A stretch of DNA of 64,000 nucleotides from Anaeramoeba ignava (GCA_028826165.1 JAPDFW010000147.1:84501-148500), one strand, 5' to 3'. Positions 1 to 12,258 are shown, numbered from the stretch's first letter. A program made the numbers and translations. Notes: generated from the sequence alone by a model not told the origin.

Positions 1-299
1 TAGAAATACATACAGGAACAGTACTCGAAACACAATTTACAGAGGAACAACTTTTGTACCTATTCCAACCATTAAATTCGGGCTCAATACCAAAATGGGT
101 TCTTGGTATAGATCTTATGTCGATTAAAAAACTATCACATTTAGATTGGCTTAAACATCTTGATCCAAAATTCCTTCTTGAAATTAACAATCTTTTTTTT
201 GATCAAAATATTGATCAGATAAACCAAGATTCCCCAAAAAATATTAAGGATTCTGAGGATTGGAAGCCTTTAGACTCTGATAATAGACGTGATTTATGA
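1..299 (+). CDS. 3' end of an unidentified gene (partial)
   Basis: An open frame enters the window (first full codon at base 3) and stops with TGA at 297-299, giving about 98 C-terminal residues. The visible part is hydrophilic, with a leucine/tryptophan-rich stretch (IPKWVLGIDLMSIKKLSHLD) followed by an Asp/Asn/Lys-rich tail. I recognise no domain. An ATG at 117 is in frame, but the frame is open to the window edge, so this is read as the last exon of a gene starting upstream. Function unknown. Confidence 0.55.
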   Translation, partial: EIHTGTVLETQFTEEQLLYLFQPLNSGSIPKWVLGIDLMSIKKLSHLDWLKHLDPKFLLEINNLFFDQNIDQINQDSPKNIKDSEDWKPLDSDNRRDL

Positions 300-1035
300 C
301 CCTTCTCTTCTTGAATTGGATCTTTTTCTGTTCTTCTATTGTCCATTAAGTATTTCGTTTGGTTTTTTTTCAAATCTTTTACAAATTTCCTTTAAAAATA
401 ATTTCAAAATTTTTTTTTGTTTCATTTTTGTTTGTTGTTCTTTTTTTTTTTTTTGGAAACCAATTATTTGTTATTCAAATTTGGTTTTTTAGTTTAATAA
501 TAGTTTTTCTGTTTTATTTTTTTTATTAAAATGGATTTCTTAAACGAATATTGAAAGTGTTTTTGTTTTTATTTTAAAAAAATGGATTGATCAAAATAAA
601 AAAAATTTTTTTCTTTAAGGAAAATTATTCTCCTTTTAAATAAAAAAAATAAATGGAGAAAAATTAAAAAATAAATAAAAAAAATTTTCTAGAATGACGA
701 ATCAATTTAAATTAAAGATTTAATTAGAAATCTATTTAAAATTTAAATTAAAAAATTAAATTAAAAATTTGTTTTTTTTATTTTATTTTTTTGTGATCGA
801 TCCATTTTTTTTTAATTAATAAAAAGGCAACAAAACAAAAAAGAAAAAAAGAAAAAAATTATTTTTTTTTAATTAAATAAAAATAAAAGAAAATGAATAA
901 AAGAAAATTAAAATTGGAAATAAAAATCGAAAAAGAAAATAAATAAGAAAAAAATTTTTATTTATTTTTCAATTTTTTACTTTTTCTTTTTGATTTTTTT
1001 TTTTACCCATTAATTTGTTTTTTACTTTTTCCACA
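300..1035. other. AT-rich intergenic region
   Basis: About 735 bases of A/T homopolymer-rich DNA between the partial gene and the dehydrogenase gene. The short hydrophobic frame at 289-492 is poly-T driven and is not accepted. The last 70 bases are T-rich on the + strand (tttttcaatttttt near 967) and end just before the ATG at 1036. No other feature is visible. Confidence 0.6.
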
Positions 1036-2854
1036 ATGCAAAACTTTTTTCAAAACAAATCAAAATTAATCCTTAAACAATTAGGTTCTAGTTTAGTTCA
1101 TTCATTTTCATATAAACCAATACCTCTTGATCCAAAAACAACTCGAATTGGTTGGTGTGGGACAGGAGTTATGGTATTTTCTAAATACATTTATACAAAT
1201 TTAATATTATTAATTTTTTTCAAATTTTTTTTTGAAAAAGTCAAATTGAAAAAAAAAAAATAAATTTCGATCATTCAAAAATTTAAAAGAAATTAAAATA
1301 ACAAAAATCGAATTAAGTATTAATATAAATATTAATATAAATATTGATTTAAATATTTTGATTTAAATATTTGATTTAAATATTTTGATTTAAATATTTT
1401 GATTTAAATATTTTGATTTAAATATTAATTTAAATAATTAATTTAAATATTTTGATTTAAATATTAGATTTAAATATTTTGATTTAAATATTTTGATTTA
1501 AATATTAGATTTAAATATTTGATTTAAATATTTTGATTTAAATATTTTGATTTAAATATTTTGATTTAAATATTTTGATTTAAATATTTTAATTTAAATA
1601 TTTTTGATTTAAATATTTTGATTTAAAATTTAAATATTTTGATTTAAATATTTTGATTTAAATATTTAAAATTTAAATATTTGATTTAAAATTTAAATAT
1701 TTGATTTAAAATTTAAATATTTTGATTTAAATATTTTGATTTAAATATTTAATTTAAATATTTTGATTTAAATATTTAATTTAAATATTTTGATTTAAAT
1801 ATTGATTTAAAATTTAAATATTTAATTGTAATATTGATTAAAAGGGACTTCCTATGTGCGAACATTTAATGGATGGAGGATTTAAAAATTGTGTAGTTTA
1901 TAATCGCACACATTCAAGAACAGAACCTTTACTCAAAAAAGGAGCTAAATTAGCGAAAAGCCCATTAGAATTAGCAAAACAAACAGATATAATATTTTCG
2001 TGTGTGAGTTTCCCATCAGATGTAAGAAACATTTATTTAGGAAAAGAAGGAATTTTACAAGTTGAAGATCAACAACCACGAATTGTTATTGATATGACAA
2101 CTTCAGAACCCACATTAGCTAAATATATATATGAAAAAGGTGCTGAAAAGAATATTTCTAGTCTTGATGCTCCTATTTCTGGCGGAGATGTTGGGGCAAG
2201 AAATGGTACTCTTGCTATTTTTGCTGCTGGTGATAAACTTGCTTATGAAAATATTGAACCTTTATTGAATTTAATGGGTAAGAATGTTACTTATTGTGGT
2301 GATAGTGGAAAGGGCCAATTCTACAAAATTGCAAATCAAATTGCCATTGCCTCAAATTGTAAGAGATGAATTGAATTGAAATGAATTGAATATTTTAATC
2401 ATTTTGTTTTAATTATTTTCTTATTTTTCCTTTTGTTTAATAGTAATTGTAATCTTCAAATCGAAATCCAAAAAAGTGATTTTTATTGGAAAAAAAAATT
2501 TAACCAAATTAATAGGGAATGGTTGAATCACTAATTTATTCATATAAAGCAGGATTAGATCCTTCATTATTTATTAATGCTATCAAATCAGGAGCAGCAG
2601 CTTCATTTTCACTTTCAAATCATACACGAAGGATCCTAAAAGATGATCTTGAACCAGGTTGTTATGTTGATTATTTTGTTAAGGATCTTGGAATTGCTTT
2701 GAAAGAAGCTGAGAAACTTAATTTATCTTTACCTGGATTAAGTCTTGCTCATTCTCTTTTTGTTGCCTTATCTGCTCAAGGTTATGGAAAAAAAGGAACT
2801 CAAGCACTTATTCGAGTTCTTGAATCAATGAATAACATTAAGATTGTCAAATGA
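1036..2854 (+). CDS. 3-hydroxyisobutyrate dehydrogenase-like / beta-hydroxyacid dehydrogenase
   Basis: NAD(P)-dependent beta-hydroxyacid dehydrogenase (HIBADH / tartronate-semialdehyde reductase / GLYR1 superfamily). Proposed exons are 1036-1173, 1845-2358, 2444-2448 and 2516-2854, giving 331 residues. The Rossmann motif IGWCGTGVM-G is cut by intron 1 and restored on splicing to GLPMCEHLM. The conserved ISGGDVGARNGTLAIF segment and the catalytic-lysine motif GQFYKIANQ are present. The exon of only 5 nt (taatt) restores the family stretch NQIAIASN-LI-GMVESLIYSYKAG. The ATG at 1036 leaves about 35 residues before the dinucleotide fold, basic and poor in acids, possibly an organelle-targeting presequence (inference). 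Intron 1 (671 bp) is a 14-bp tandem repeat; the others are 85 and 67 bp. Substrate cannot be assigned. Confidence 0.85.
1315..1830 (+). repeat. Intronic minisatellite, unit about 14 bp (tttaaatattttga)
   Basis: Imperfect tandem copies of a 13-15 bp AT unit fill nearly all of intron 1 of the dehydrogenase gene. The flanking GT and AG splice sites lie outside the array. Confidence 0.9.
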
Positions 2855-3285
2855 TTCTTTCATTTTGCATTTTTCAAATGAATTTTAATTCCATTTCATT
2901 TTGAATTTTAATTTCATTTCATTTTTAAGTTGAATTTCATTTTTAAGTTGAATTTTAAGTTTAATTTTTTTTTGGTTTAGGATTTCTCAAAAAAGAGATT
3001 CATAATTTCCAAAAAAAAATAATAATAATAATAAAAAAAAGAAATTCAGTTAATCAATTTTTGTTCCACTTTTTTTAATTTTAATTTTTTTAATTGAAAT
3101 GAAAATAAAAATAAAAATAATAATAATTGAAAATGTTTCATTGTTTGGGGAAGTGTACAAAATGAAAGAAACAATTAAAAAAAAAATCATTTTGAATCTT
3201 TTGTGATAAATTCCAAACAAAAACAAAAACAAAAACAAAAACAAAAACAAAAAAAGAAAAAAAAGAAAAAAAAGAAAAAATATTT
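2855..3285. other. Convergent 3' intergenic region
   Basis: 431 bases between the stop of the dehydrogenase gene (+) and the stop of the RasGEF gene (-). It contains short direct repeats (aattttaatttcatttcattt, about 2868-2950), an (aaaaac)n run at 3218-3250 and poly-A tracts. No coding sequence is supported. Confidence 0.6.
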
Positions 3286-6200
3286 CTACTGTTGATCAAG
3301 TTGAGAATTTTGCTTATTATGATTTGGAAATGGTTCAATCTTGACAGAAAGATCCCAATGAACATTCTCATTTCTAATGACGGTTACACTATCAAGAAAC
3401 TGACTAATATCACTGATGAAGAGGAAATTAAACTTAACAGATTGATAAGTTTGGATAGTTTTGATGGTTGTATAAAGTCTTCTTTTTTTGGCCCAATTGA
3501 TAAGATTTGCAGACAAGAAATCAGGAAGTTCTTCGATAAAGGCGAGATCAGCAAGATAGACGCCGAGATATGGGATCAAGGGCAAGGAGCATCGAAGCAT
3601 CTTGTCTCGAAGTCTTTTATAACCGCTAAGAGCATTTGTGAGTTCGTCAAGTTGCTTGAAAATTGTCATCTGTTTTTCGGGAATGCGCTCCCACATTTTC
3701 TTCAAACGATGGATTGGCGAGATTTGCATTCCGGACATAAGCGCCATCATGTCGTTGAAGTTCTGCATCTCGAACAGACGATGCGCAATTTTGATGAAAC
3801 GTGAAACTATTTTGATTCTTTTATTATCAGTTGTTTCTTTTAGTATTTCGGTTGTTGTCCAGTCAGACAGGTTGTTGAATCGCTGGATCAATTTCACAAC
3901 GTGCGGCGCGGTTTCCTTCTTGTTCTTATCTGTCCACGCCATTTTCATGAGCTCGCGTATCTTTACTTTGCTGAATAACTTCTGTGACTGGAGCGTTAGT
4001 TGTCTCGCAAGTTCCACAACATGAATGTCCATAAAAGTTAGTTTGCGCACATCTGTTTGAGAAGGTAATTTGGGTGCTGGCGCGCGTGTTCTTACATTCC
4101 CAGCCATCTTCGGCAGAGACTTACTGCGCAATCTCCCTTGTGGTGTTTGACTCGGACTTTTTTGTCCCTGTCCCGATTTTTTCCGGTTTGTGTTTTTTTT
4201 ATCTGTTTTTTCGTCCGTTATGTTTTCGTTCATCGTCATTGCGTCAAAGTTCTTCAGTCGCGAATCCAGTGTATCGCTTTTGTGCAGTAAGAAGTTCTCG
4301 ATTTGCTTGGCTTCGAACGAGATTTGTTGGTTTGGATTCTTGTCTATTCCGTCCTTGCAAAAATCAAGAATGATCGACTTCACTGTTTTTGGCAATCGGA
4401 ATCTGTTCTTCTCGACAATCTCCTCAATCACTTTGACTACGTAGATTTGGATTATGTTTTTCGCTTCTTCCGTTATTGTTTCCAGTGTGATCGGATCAAA
4501 TTCAGGCACTTGATATCGTTCAATTAATTTGTTAATAAACGTCACTGGATCCGTTATTGTTGGTAGAAGATCCACAAACATTTCCACCGATTGAGTCGAG
4601 AAGTATTCTGGTGATGTTAGTATTTCGATGGATTTGTTGAGGGATGCTGCTTTGATTTTATCGGAAATGAGTCCTATTAAGGGTTCTTCATTGTCTGAAT
4701 CATCTATATTTAATTTATATTTATTAATTTATATTTATTAATTTATATTTATTAATTTATATTTATTAATTTATATTTATTAATTTAATTTATTAATTTA
4801 TATTTATTAATTTATATTTATTAATTTATATTTATTAATTATATATTTATTAATTTATATTTATTAATTTATATTTTTATCTATAATTTTTATTTATTAA
4901 TTTATATTTATTTTATTTTAATTAATTTATATTTATTAATTTATATTTTATCTTTTAACATTTATTAATCTATATTTATTAATTTATATTTATTAATTTA
5001 TATTTTTATTAATTCTCTTTATTTATTAATCTATATTTATTAATCTATATTTTATTAATTTTATATTTATTAATTTTATATATTTTAATCTATATTTATT
5101 AATTTATTTTTTTATTATTATTTTAATTAATTTTATTTTTATTTATATTTATATTTTTAATTATATTTTTAATTTTATTTAATCTTTATTTTTATTTAAT
5201 AATTTATATTTATTAATCTAATTTATATTTTTATTAATTAATTATATTTATTATTTATTTATTAATTTATATTTATTAATTTATATTTATTAATTTTATT
5301 AATTTATATTTATTATTTTATTTATTAATTTATTAATTATTTATATTTATTAATCTATATTTTTATTATTTATTAATTTATATTTATATATTTATTAATT
5401 TATATTTTTAATTTATATTTATTAATTTATTTTTATATTTATTAATTTTATATTTATTAATTTATATTTATTATTATATTATTTTATATTTATATTTATT
5501 AATTTATATTTATTAATTTATATTTATTAATTTATATTTATTAATTTATATTTATTATTTATTTTATTAATTTTTTATATATTAATTTATTAATATATTT
5601 ATTTATTAATCTATATTTATTAATTTATATATTTATTAATTTTTTATATTTTTAATCTTTATTTATTAATTTTATATTTATTAATTTATATTTATTAATT
5701 TATATTTATTAAATTTATATTTATTTATTAATTTATATTTATTAATTATATTTTATTTTATATTTATTAATTTATATTTTTAATCTATATTTTAATTTAC
5801 ATTATTAATCTATATTTATTATTTATTATTTATTAATTTATTTATTATATTTAATTTATTTATTTTATTTATTTATTTATTAATTTATTTTTATATTAAT
5901 TTATATATTTATTAATTTATATTTATTAATTTATATTTATTAATTTATATTTATTAATTTATATTTATTAATTTATATTTATTAATTTTATTTATTAATT
6001 TATATTTATTAATCTTTATTTATTAATCTTTATTTATTAATTCTTTTTCTTTTGGGAATTTTGTCAAGTTTACCTTTTCCTTTTTCATCACCCCAAATAA
6101 TATTCTTAAATCCACTTGCCATTTCATCCCAAAAATTCATATTTTCGGAAATATTTAAATAACTTTCTTGAGAGGAATCTGATTGGTTTTGTGGAACATT

Positions 6201-7366
6201 CTTTTTTTGTTCTTGAGTATTTTGAATCAAACCGATAAGTTTCAGAGTTGAATTAGAAAAAACACCTTGACTTGCAAGAGAAAGTCCTTTTTTAAGTGGA
6301 ACTAATTCTGAGACTATATATTGTTCTTGGTTGTTTTTTTGGTTTTCTTCTTTGCGATATTCGACATATAAAAGAACATAATTTATTTTTGTATCATTTG
6401 CTCCTTGTTTTGTAGTTTGGACCAGGTTGTAAAAACTGCATAATTCTTCAAGAACTTGATCGATATGTTTTGTAAGATCAATTAGGAGTTCTAATTTTGT
6501 TGGTTCTTTTTTTGAATCAGGAGAATTTGGAAAATATTTTGCTGGAATTATAATAGAAATATGAGCAGGTTTTGGTTGAAATTTAAGGAACATTGATCCT
6601 GTTCTCTAAATTTTATAAATTTATAAATGAATTTTAAATGAATTTTATAAATGAATTTTATAAATGAATTAAATTTTATAATTTTATAAATGAATTTTAT
6701 AAATGAATTTTAAATTTTAAATTAATTTTATACCCAAATATTTTGATGAATATAAAATAATATTTGCTTTTCTTGATTTGGATCAAGCCAAATCCCAAAT
6801 AAATGTGTATCTCTCAAAATTTCATCAATAATATTATTCTGTGACTTTGAAATAGCAGAATGAGATAAAGGAAGAAAAGTTCTCTCCTTTTTATCAGTAA
6901 CAGAAACATTGCCTTTTTCATGGAAAACAAGAAAAAGACCATAATCATTAACAGAAACCTTTTTCTTTTTGCATAAATTTTGAAGAATAGTCATGATTTG
7001 ACCAGTAGCATCAACAATCTGCTCATTATTAGTATCGGAAATCTCATTTTCTCCAACCATAATTTCAATCTGTGAAGGAGGAGCATGAACAACTTGAAAC
7101 TGGTAATTGGAATTTTCAAAAATTAAATCTTCTTTTATAAATAACTTTCCTCCTGTCATCATTTCTTCTAAATTAAATGCTGTTGAATCTGCTGAATATC
7201 CATATAATCCTAGATTTGTCATTTCCTCTGTTCTTTCTTCATATATTTTTTCTAATATGTTTTCCGTTGTGGTTGTTTTGGATACCGTTATTGTTCTTGT
7301 TTGATTGTTAAGTAATTTAACTTCAATTGTTTTTTCTTCTTGTTTTTCTTGATTGATTGATGTCAT
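3286..7366 (-). CDS. Ras guanine nucleotide exchange factor (RasGEF-N + Cdc25 domains)
   Basis: Activates Ras-family GTPases by exchanging GDP for GTP. Exons on the minus strand are 7366-6734, 6605-6074 and 4703-3286; phases match and the product is 860 residues. The ATG at 7366 opens a ubiquitin-like or RA-like segment (about residues 10-90). Residues about 400-510 are a RasGEF N-terminal module (IKAASLNKSIEILTSPEYF). A basic Ser/Lys/Arg linker follows, then the Cdc25 catalytic domain from about 610 to 850 (MDIHVVELARQLTLQSQKLF, RFIKIAHRLFEMQNFNDMMA, LPLIPYLGVYLADLAFI). Intron 1 is 128 bp; intron 2 is 1,370 bp and almost wholly repeat. Exon 3 is noticeably more GC-rich than its surroundings. 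The GTPase partner is unknown; a RasGAP gene lies 10 kb away. Confidence 0.9.
4708..6045 (-). repeat. Intronic minisatellite, unit about 14 bp (tttattaatttata)
   Basis: Tandem copies of tttattaatttata, more decayed in the middle (about 5050-5500), fill intron 2 of the RasGEF gene. On the sense strand the array runs to within a few bases of the acceptor AG at 4705-4704. Confidence 0.9.
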
Positions 7367-8133
7367 TTTTTATATTTAATTTGATTATTTTAATTCGATT
7401 TGATTTTTTTTGGAAAATTTTGGTTTGAAATTAAATAAAGAAATTGTTTTTTTTTGAAAAGAAAAAATGAAAAAAAAAAATTAAAATGAAAAAAAAAAAA
7501 TTTTCTTTTGTTTCATAATTGCCATTTATTTTTAAATTATAAATAAATAATTTAAGTTATTTTTTTTTGCTTTTTTTTTCTTTCTCTTTTATTTATTAAT
7601 TTATTAATTAATTTATTAAAAAAAAAAAGAAGAACAAAAGGAGAGAAATCCAAAAAAAAAAAGTAAAAGTAAATAAATATAAATTTAATTAAAATTAAAT
7701 TGACTTTTACAAGATCTTTTTTTATTTTTTTTATTATTTTTAATTTTAAAAAAATTTTTTTTTTTTTCATTTTTTTATTTTTCATTTTCATTTTTTTTAT
7801 TTTTTTTAAATTAAAATGATGATAAAACATTGACACCTCTTCTGAGTGAAAATTTATTATTATTAATTATTAATAATTAATTAAATTTTCTTTTTGAAGA
7901 AAAACAATGAATAAATATCTGATTAATTTTTTTATTATAATAAAAACACAAACAAAACATACAAATATTCAATTTTAATCATAAATTTGACAAGAAAAGA
8001 TTAATTACCTTTTCAATTCAAATTTAAAAAAAAAAAGAAATTGTTTTTGTTTTTGTTTTTTTTATTAAAATTTTTTTCATTTTTTTTTTCATTTTTTTTC
8101 TTTTAATACAAACAATAATCATATAAAAATATA
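7367..8133. promoter_or_regulatory. Divergent promoter region (RasGEF / LAMTOR1-like)
   Basis: 767 bases separating two divergent genes. At 7457-7500 the minus strand reads tttttttcatttt twice, about 95-130 bp before the RasGEF ATG. At 8071-8100 the plus strand has tttttttcattttttttttcattttttttc, 34-60 bp before the LAMTOR1-like ATG. The Lys-rich frame at 7552-7836 is homopolymer-driven and not accepted. That these T-rich TCATTTT blocks are promoters is inference. Confidence 0.4.
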
Positions 8134-8857
8134 ATGGGTTGTACAGGGAGTAAGAAACAAGGTAAATTAAACTTTGTTTCAAAAACCAAAATTGAGATTT
8201 TTTATATTTAAAATATAAAAAAATTTTTTTTTTTTAATCTTAGAAAATACAAAAATTCGAGAAAGAAAACCAACAGAAAATGATTTTCAATCAAATTCTG
8301 TATCATTCTCCCCAACAACAATTAACCAACCAAAACCACAAAAACCACAAGAAAAGTATAAAAACAAAGACAAATAATTTTAAATGAAAAATTTTAAATA
8401 AATTAAAAATTCAAAATTAAAAATTAAAAATTAAAAATTAAAAATTAAAAATTAAAAATTCAGCAATCTCTCACAATCATATACAGATAAAAGATTAGCT
8501 GAAGAAGAATTTATCAATGGCATTCTTCAAAAAACTACCAAAAATATCATAGACATATCATTCACACCAACTCTCCTTGACTCTTCAGATATTCTGAGAA
8601 AAGCTACAGAATACGAGAGTCGACTTCGTAATGTTAAACCAAATCTTGAAGCATTAAAAATTTTCAATATTCCACAACCAAATGGAGATCCAATTAAACA
8701 AAAATTGCAACGTCCTTTGGTTTCTGAAGAAGAGAAAAATTTTGTTAAAGATGCTTCTCAATCTTTAAATCATATTATAACTGGAATCCATCCATTTAAT
8801 TTTGGAGATTTTGTTGTTTTTCTTCCAGAAATTGATTCAGAAAAATTAAATAATTAA
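8134..8857 (+). CDS. LAMTOR1: LAMTOR1/p18-like Ragulator subunit
   Basis: Late-endosomal/lysosomal adaptor that anchors the Ragulator complex and, through Rag GTPases, TORC1. Exons are 8134-8161 (28 nt), 8244-8355 and 8464-8857, giving 177 residues (human LAMTOR1 has 161). The tiny first exon encodes MGCTGSKKQ, an N-myristoylation glycine followed by a palmitoylatable cysteine, as in the family's MGC start. The middle is polar and Pro/Gln-rich. The third exon carries the diagnostic segment DKRLAEEEFINGILQKTTKN leading into IIDIS, which matches the LAMTOR1 core, and ends with FGDFVVFLP. Introns are 82 and 108 bp; the second is a short (attaaaa)n array. Identification is by recognition of the core motif and the lipidation site, both seen directly; membership of a Ragulator complex is family knowledge. 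Confidence 0.75.
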
Positions 8858-8954
8858 TTAAATAATTAAATGTTCAATTTTTTTTTTCTTTTCTTTAATT
8901 TTTTTATGAAATAAATTTCTTTTGAAAGTTTTGAAAGAAAAAAAAAACACAATT

Positions 8955-11900
8955 TCATTTTGCTATTGGTCTCTTGTTTAAACAGGGAAAAATTTGGATT
9001 ACTGAAATGCTTTCTTCCAAATCAGATTGAGACAAATTCTCTGCAAAACAAAGAAAAGGTTCAAGTGGACGAGGATGTTTAAGTTTTCGATATTTTTTAA
9101 CTTTAGAAACATATTCAATATATCTAAAACGAATATTTTTTGGAACATGAAAATCAAATAAATTTTCATTTTCATTTTCATTTTCATTTTCAGAAATTAA
9201 TCCAAAAACACAAAATTGAGGACCAAATAATTCGCAAATTTGAGGATTTGAAGAAGCAACTCTGAAAAAACAAGGAGTGCTTTGAATATTTGGAAAGGCA
9301 TTTTGATCCAAAATTGAAACTGAAGGATGAAGAGTTTCCGAAACAGGATCACGACTCCATTTTGTGGATTGTCTAAGAGGAGCTTTCTCAAGTTGTTTGA
9401 ACTTTGATTTGAGTTTTTTCTTAAGTTTTTTAAGAGTTTGATCGTTCTTGCTTTTTTGGGAAAATTCAATTTTGGGAATTTTGACAGTTGATTTCCGAGA
9501 AGATCGAGAAGAATTGTTTGCATTTCTTTTTCTGCAACAGCAACGACAAGAACAAAGAATTAAACGGAAAAAAAGATAGCAAAAAATAGCAAAAACAATC
9601 AAAGAAAGAAAATCTGAAAGTGAAAAAGATCCACCAAAACAACCACGAGAGATTTTGCACAAAACACTGAAAATACCCGAACAACTTTCACAGCCACCAG
9701 AATCTGAGGCGACAGTAGAGTTTCCTGTATCATTTTGTCCAGGTCCATAGTCATGAATAGTAGAAGTTGAATTGAAGTAAACAATGAGTTGATCAAGAAG
9801 AGTAGCCAAGGAATCATATAAAGAAACTGTGCATTGATTTGAAGTGTCGAGTTCGTTTTGAGCATAGACATCAAGGGTAAGTGATACTTCAACGTTGGGA
9901 TACAAAGAAACCTTTTGGGCTTGAATGGGTTTTATTTGTTGAGTGCAATTTGTGACTGTAACTGTAAAATCCGCAACAACGTTTCCTGTGTTCATAACAG
10001 AAACATGCATTTTTCCGTTTTTGGATCCTGCCTCGAAATTATCGATCCATACTTCCGTTAATTCCCCAGTAGCCCGGTTGATAATGAACTGGAGTTTGTC
10101 TGCTGGTATTGTTAGTGTCACAACGCTGGATTGCATTTGGGTGTAATCGTAGAGCAAATACCGATTGTGTTCATCATCAAGATAGTAAGATTGAAATTTT
10201 CCAAAATTTTCTATGAAATAATCTCCAGTTTGTCCAAGTTGTCTTTTTGCTTCATCTGCTTGATAAAAATCATCTAATTGATTAGTCAAACAACTTCCCC
10301 TTCAAATTCAAATCAAATTCAAAATCAAAATATAAATCAAAAATAAAATCAAAATCAAAATCAAAATTAAAATTAAAATCAAAATTAAAATTCAAAATCA
10401 AAATCAAAATTAAAATTAAATTCAAAATCAAAATTAAAATTAAAATTAAAATTAAAATCAAATTTAAAATCAAAATCAAATTTAAAATCAATATTTAAAA
10501 TTAAAATCAAAATTAAAATCAAAATTAAAATTCAAAATCAAAATCAAAATTAAAATTAAAATAAAATTAAAATTAAAATCTAAATCAAAATCATAAAAGT
10601 GGAATGAATGAATAAATAAATAATTTTCTTTTACTTTGTTTTACTTACGGAGTTTTTTGACAAGCATTTGCTTCATTAGTAAAAGCCTCATAAGAAACAC
10701 CAATTTTTCCACATAAATCACCACTTAAATCAAAATGAACTTTATCAATCAACATCCAATTTTTCCAACCACCTTGAACAATAGGATTATCAACAGGAAG
10801 TCTTGGAACACAAAGATATTTTGCAGAAAAATCTGGGGCTTGTTTATAGAGACTAAAATCGCCCAAAAGCCTTGCAACAACATCACCATCATTAGTAGAA
10901 GCATCAGGATTTTCAGGTGATAAAATTAAAGTTTGATTTGAAAATTTTTGGGTTGTTGTGTTATATTCAGTAATATTCAAGGAAATATTGAAAAGTGTTT
11001 CAGGCGTTCCAATCGAATAAATAGAATAAACAAGATCCCATGAGAAACGCAAGCAATGCGCTGAGGATCCATCTCCAAAAAGTGAACATGATAGTTTTGC
11101 TCTTGTCGCTTTATCAGAAATGTGTAGTATTTGTGCTAGTGAACAAGTGCAGCAATATCCTTGACTATAAGGAACAATATTTCCATTTTCTTTAACAAAT
11201 CCGCCTTGTAACAATTTTCATTGAGAATTGATTAAAATCAGTAAAAATTGAGGAAAAATTAAATTGATCAATTTGATCAATTTCTTTAATTATTTTTAAA
11301 ATAAATCTATAATTTACAAGTTGGATCAGAAGATGTTCCATCTTTGCATTGATCTGTAATTAATCCTTTATAACTAAAATCAAAATCAAAATCAAAATTT
11401 AAATCAAAAATCAAAATCAAAATCAAAATCAATTTCAAAATCAAAATCAAAATTAAAATCAAAATCAAAATCAAAATCTAAAATCAAAATCAAAATCAAA
11501 ATCAAAATCAAAATCAAAATCAAAATTAAAATCAAAATCAAAATCAAAATTAAAATCAAAATCAAAATCAAAATCAAAATCAAAATTAAAATCAAAATCA
11601 AAATCAAAATCAAAATCAAAATCAAAATTAAAATCAAAATCAAAATCAAAATTAAAATCAAAATCAATTTCAAAATCAAAATCAAAATCAAAATCAAAAT
11701 CAAAATTAAAATCAAATTTAAAATCAAAATCAAAATCAAAATTAAAATCAAAATCAAAATCAAAATCAAAATCAAAATCAAAATCAAAATTAAAATCAAA
11801 ATCAAAATCAAAATTAAAATCAAAATCAAAATCAAAATCAAAATTAAAATCAAAATCAATTTCAAAATTAAAATCAAAATCAAAATCAATTTCAAAATCA

Positions 11901-12258
11901 AAATCAAAATCAAAATCAAAATTAAATACACAATCTCTTCAGATGGTTTTAAAATATCTCGAACATATACAACTGGATATAATGTTAATGATTCTGATTT
12001 TGAGAATGATATTTGAATTGGATATTGCAATCTTTTTGTTTCATTTCCATCTTGAACTGTATCAATCACTGTTTTTAATGATTCAGTTGAATCTTGACCA
12101 CTTTCAAGTGTTAATGTTACTACTAATTTTTCTTCACATTGCATTGTTTCATTTCCATCATTTATACATTGTTCAATTTGACTTGAAGCAAGTAATGAAC
12201 TTTTTACTAATTTTATAATTAAAATTCCTAATAAAAATACTTTAACTAAATTTTTCAT
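8955..12258 (-). CDS. HAP2: HAP2/GCS1 gamete membrane fusion protein
   Basis: Class II-type fusogen that merges gamete membranes. Minus-strand exons are 12258-11930, 11373-11318, 11204-10649 and 10293-8955; phases match and the product is 759 residues. A signal peptide (MKNLVKVFLLGILIIKLVKS) precedes the typical HAP2 start (SSQIEQC). Next come a second cysteine and KLVVTLTLESGQ, the YSQGYCCTC segment (about 141-149) and the family hallmark SSAHCLRF (about 175-182). The ectodomain has several N-glycosylation sequons and ends near residue 535. One transmembrane helix (about 540-562) is followed by a CSCRCCCRKR cluster, likely palmitoylated, and a basic cytosolic tail of about 190 residues. Introns 1 and 3 are AAAATC-type repeat arrays. 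The fusion-loop region was not resolved. Confidence 0.88.
10300..10600 (-). repeat. Intronic hexanucleotide-type repeat (aaaatc / aaaatt)
   Basis: Most of intron 3 of HAP2 (10648-10294) is a run of aaaatc and aaaatt units. The array ends shortly before the acceptor at 10295-10294. Confidence 0.85.
11376..11926 (-). repeat. Intronic (aaaatc)n microsatellite
   Basis: About 550 bases of aaaatc with scattered aaaatt and aatttc variants occupy HAP2 intron 1 (11929-11374). Read through, it would encode Ile-Leu repeats, which explains a spurious long frame here. Confidence 0.92.

Noticed and set aside
289-492. Short hydrophobic frame after the first gene
   Set aside because: Phe-rich product comes from poly-T; its ATG overlaps the end of the upstream frame, and no motif is present.
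7552-7836. Lys/Phe-rich frame between RasGEF and LAMTOR1
   Set aside because: Homopolymer translation with no domain, lying in the divergent promoter region.
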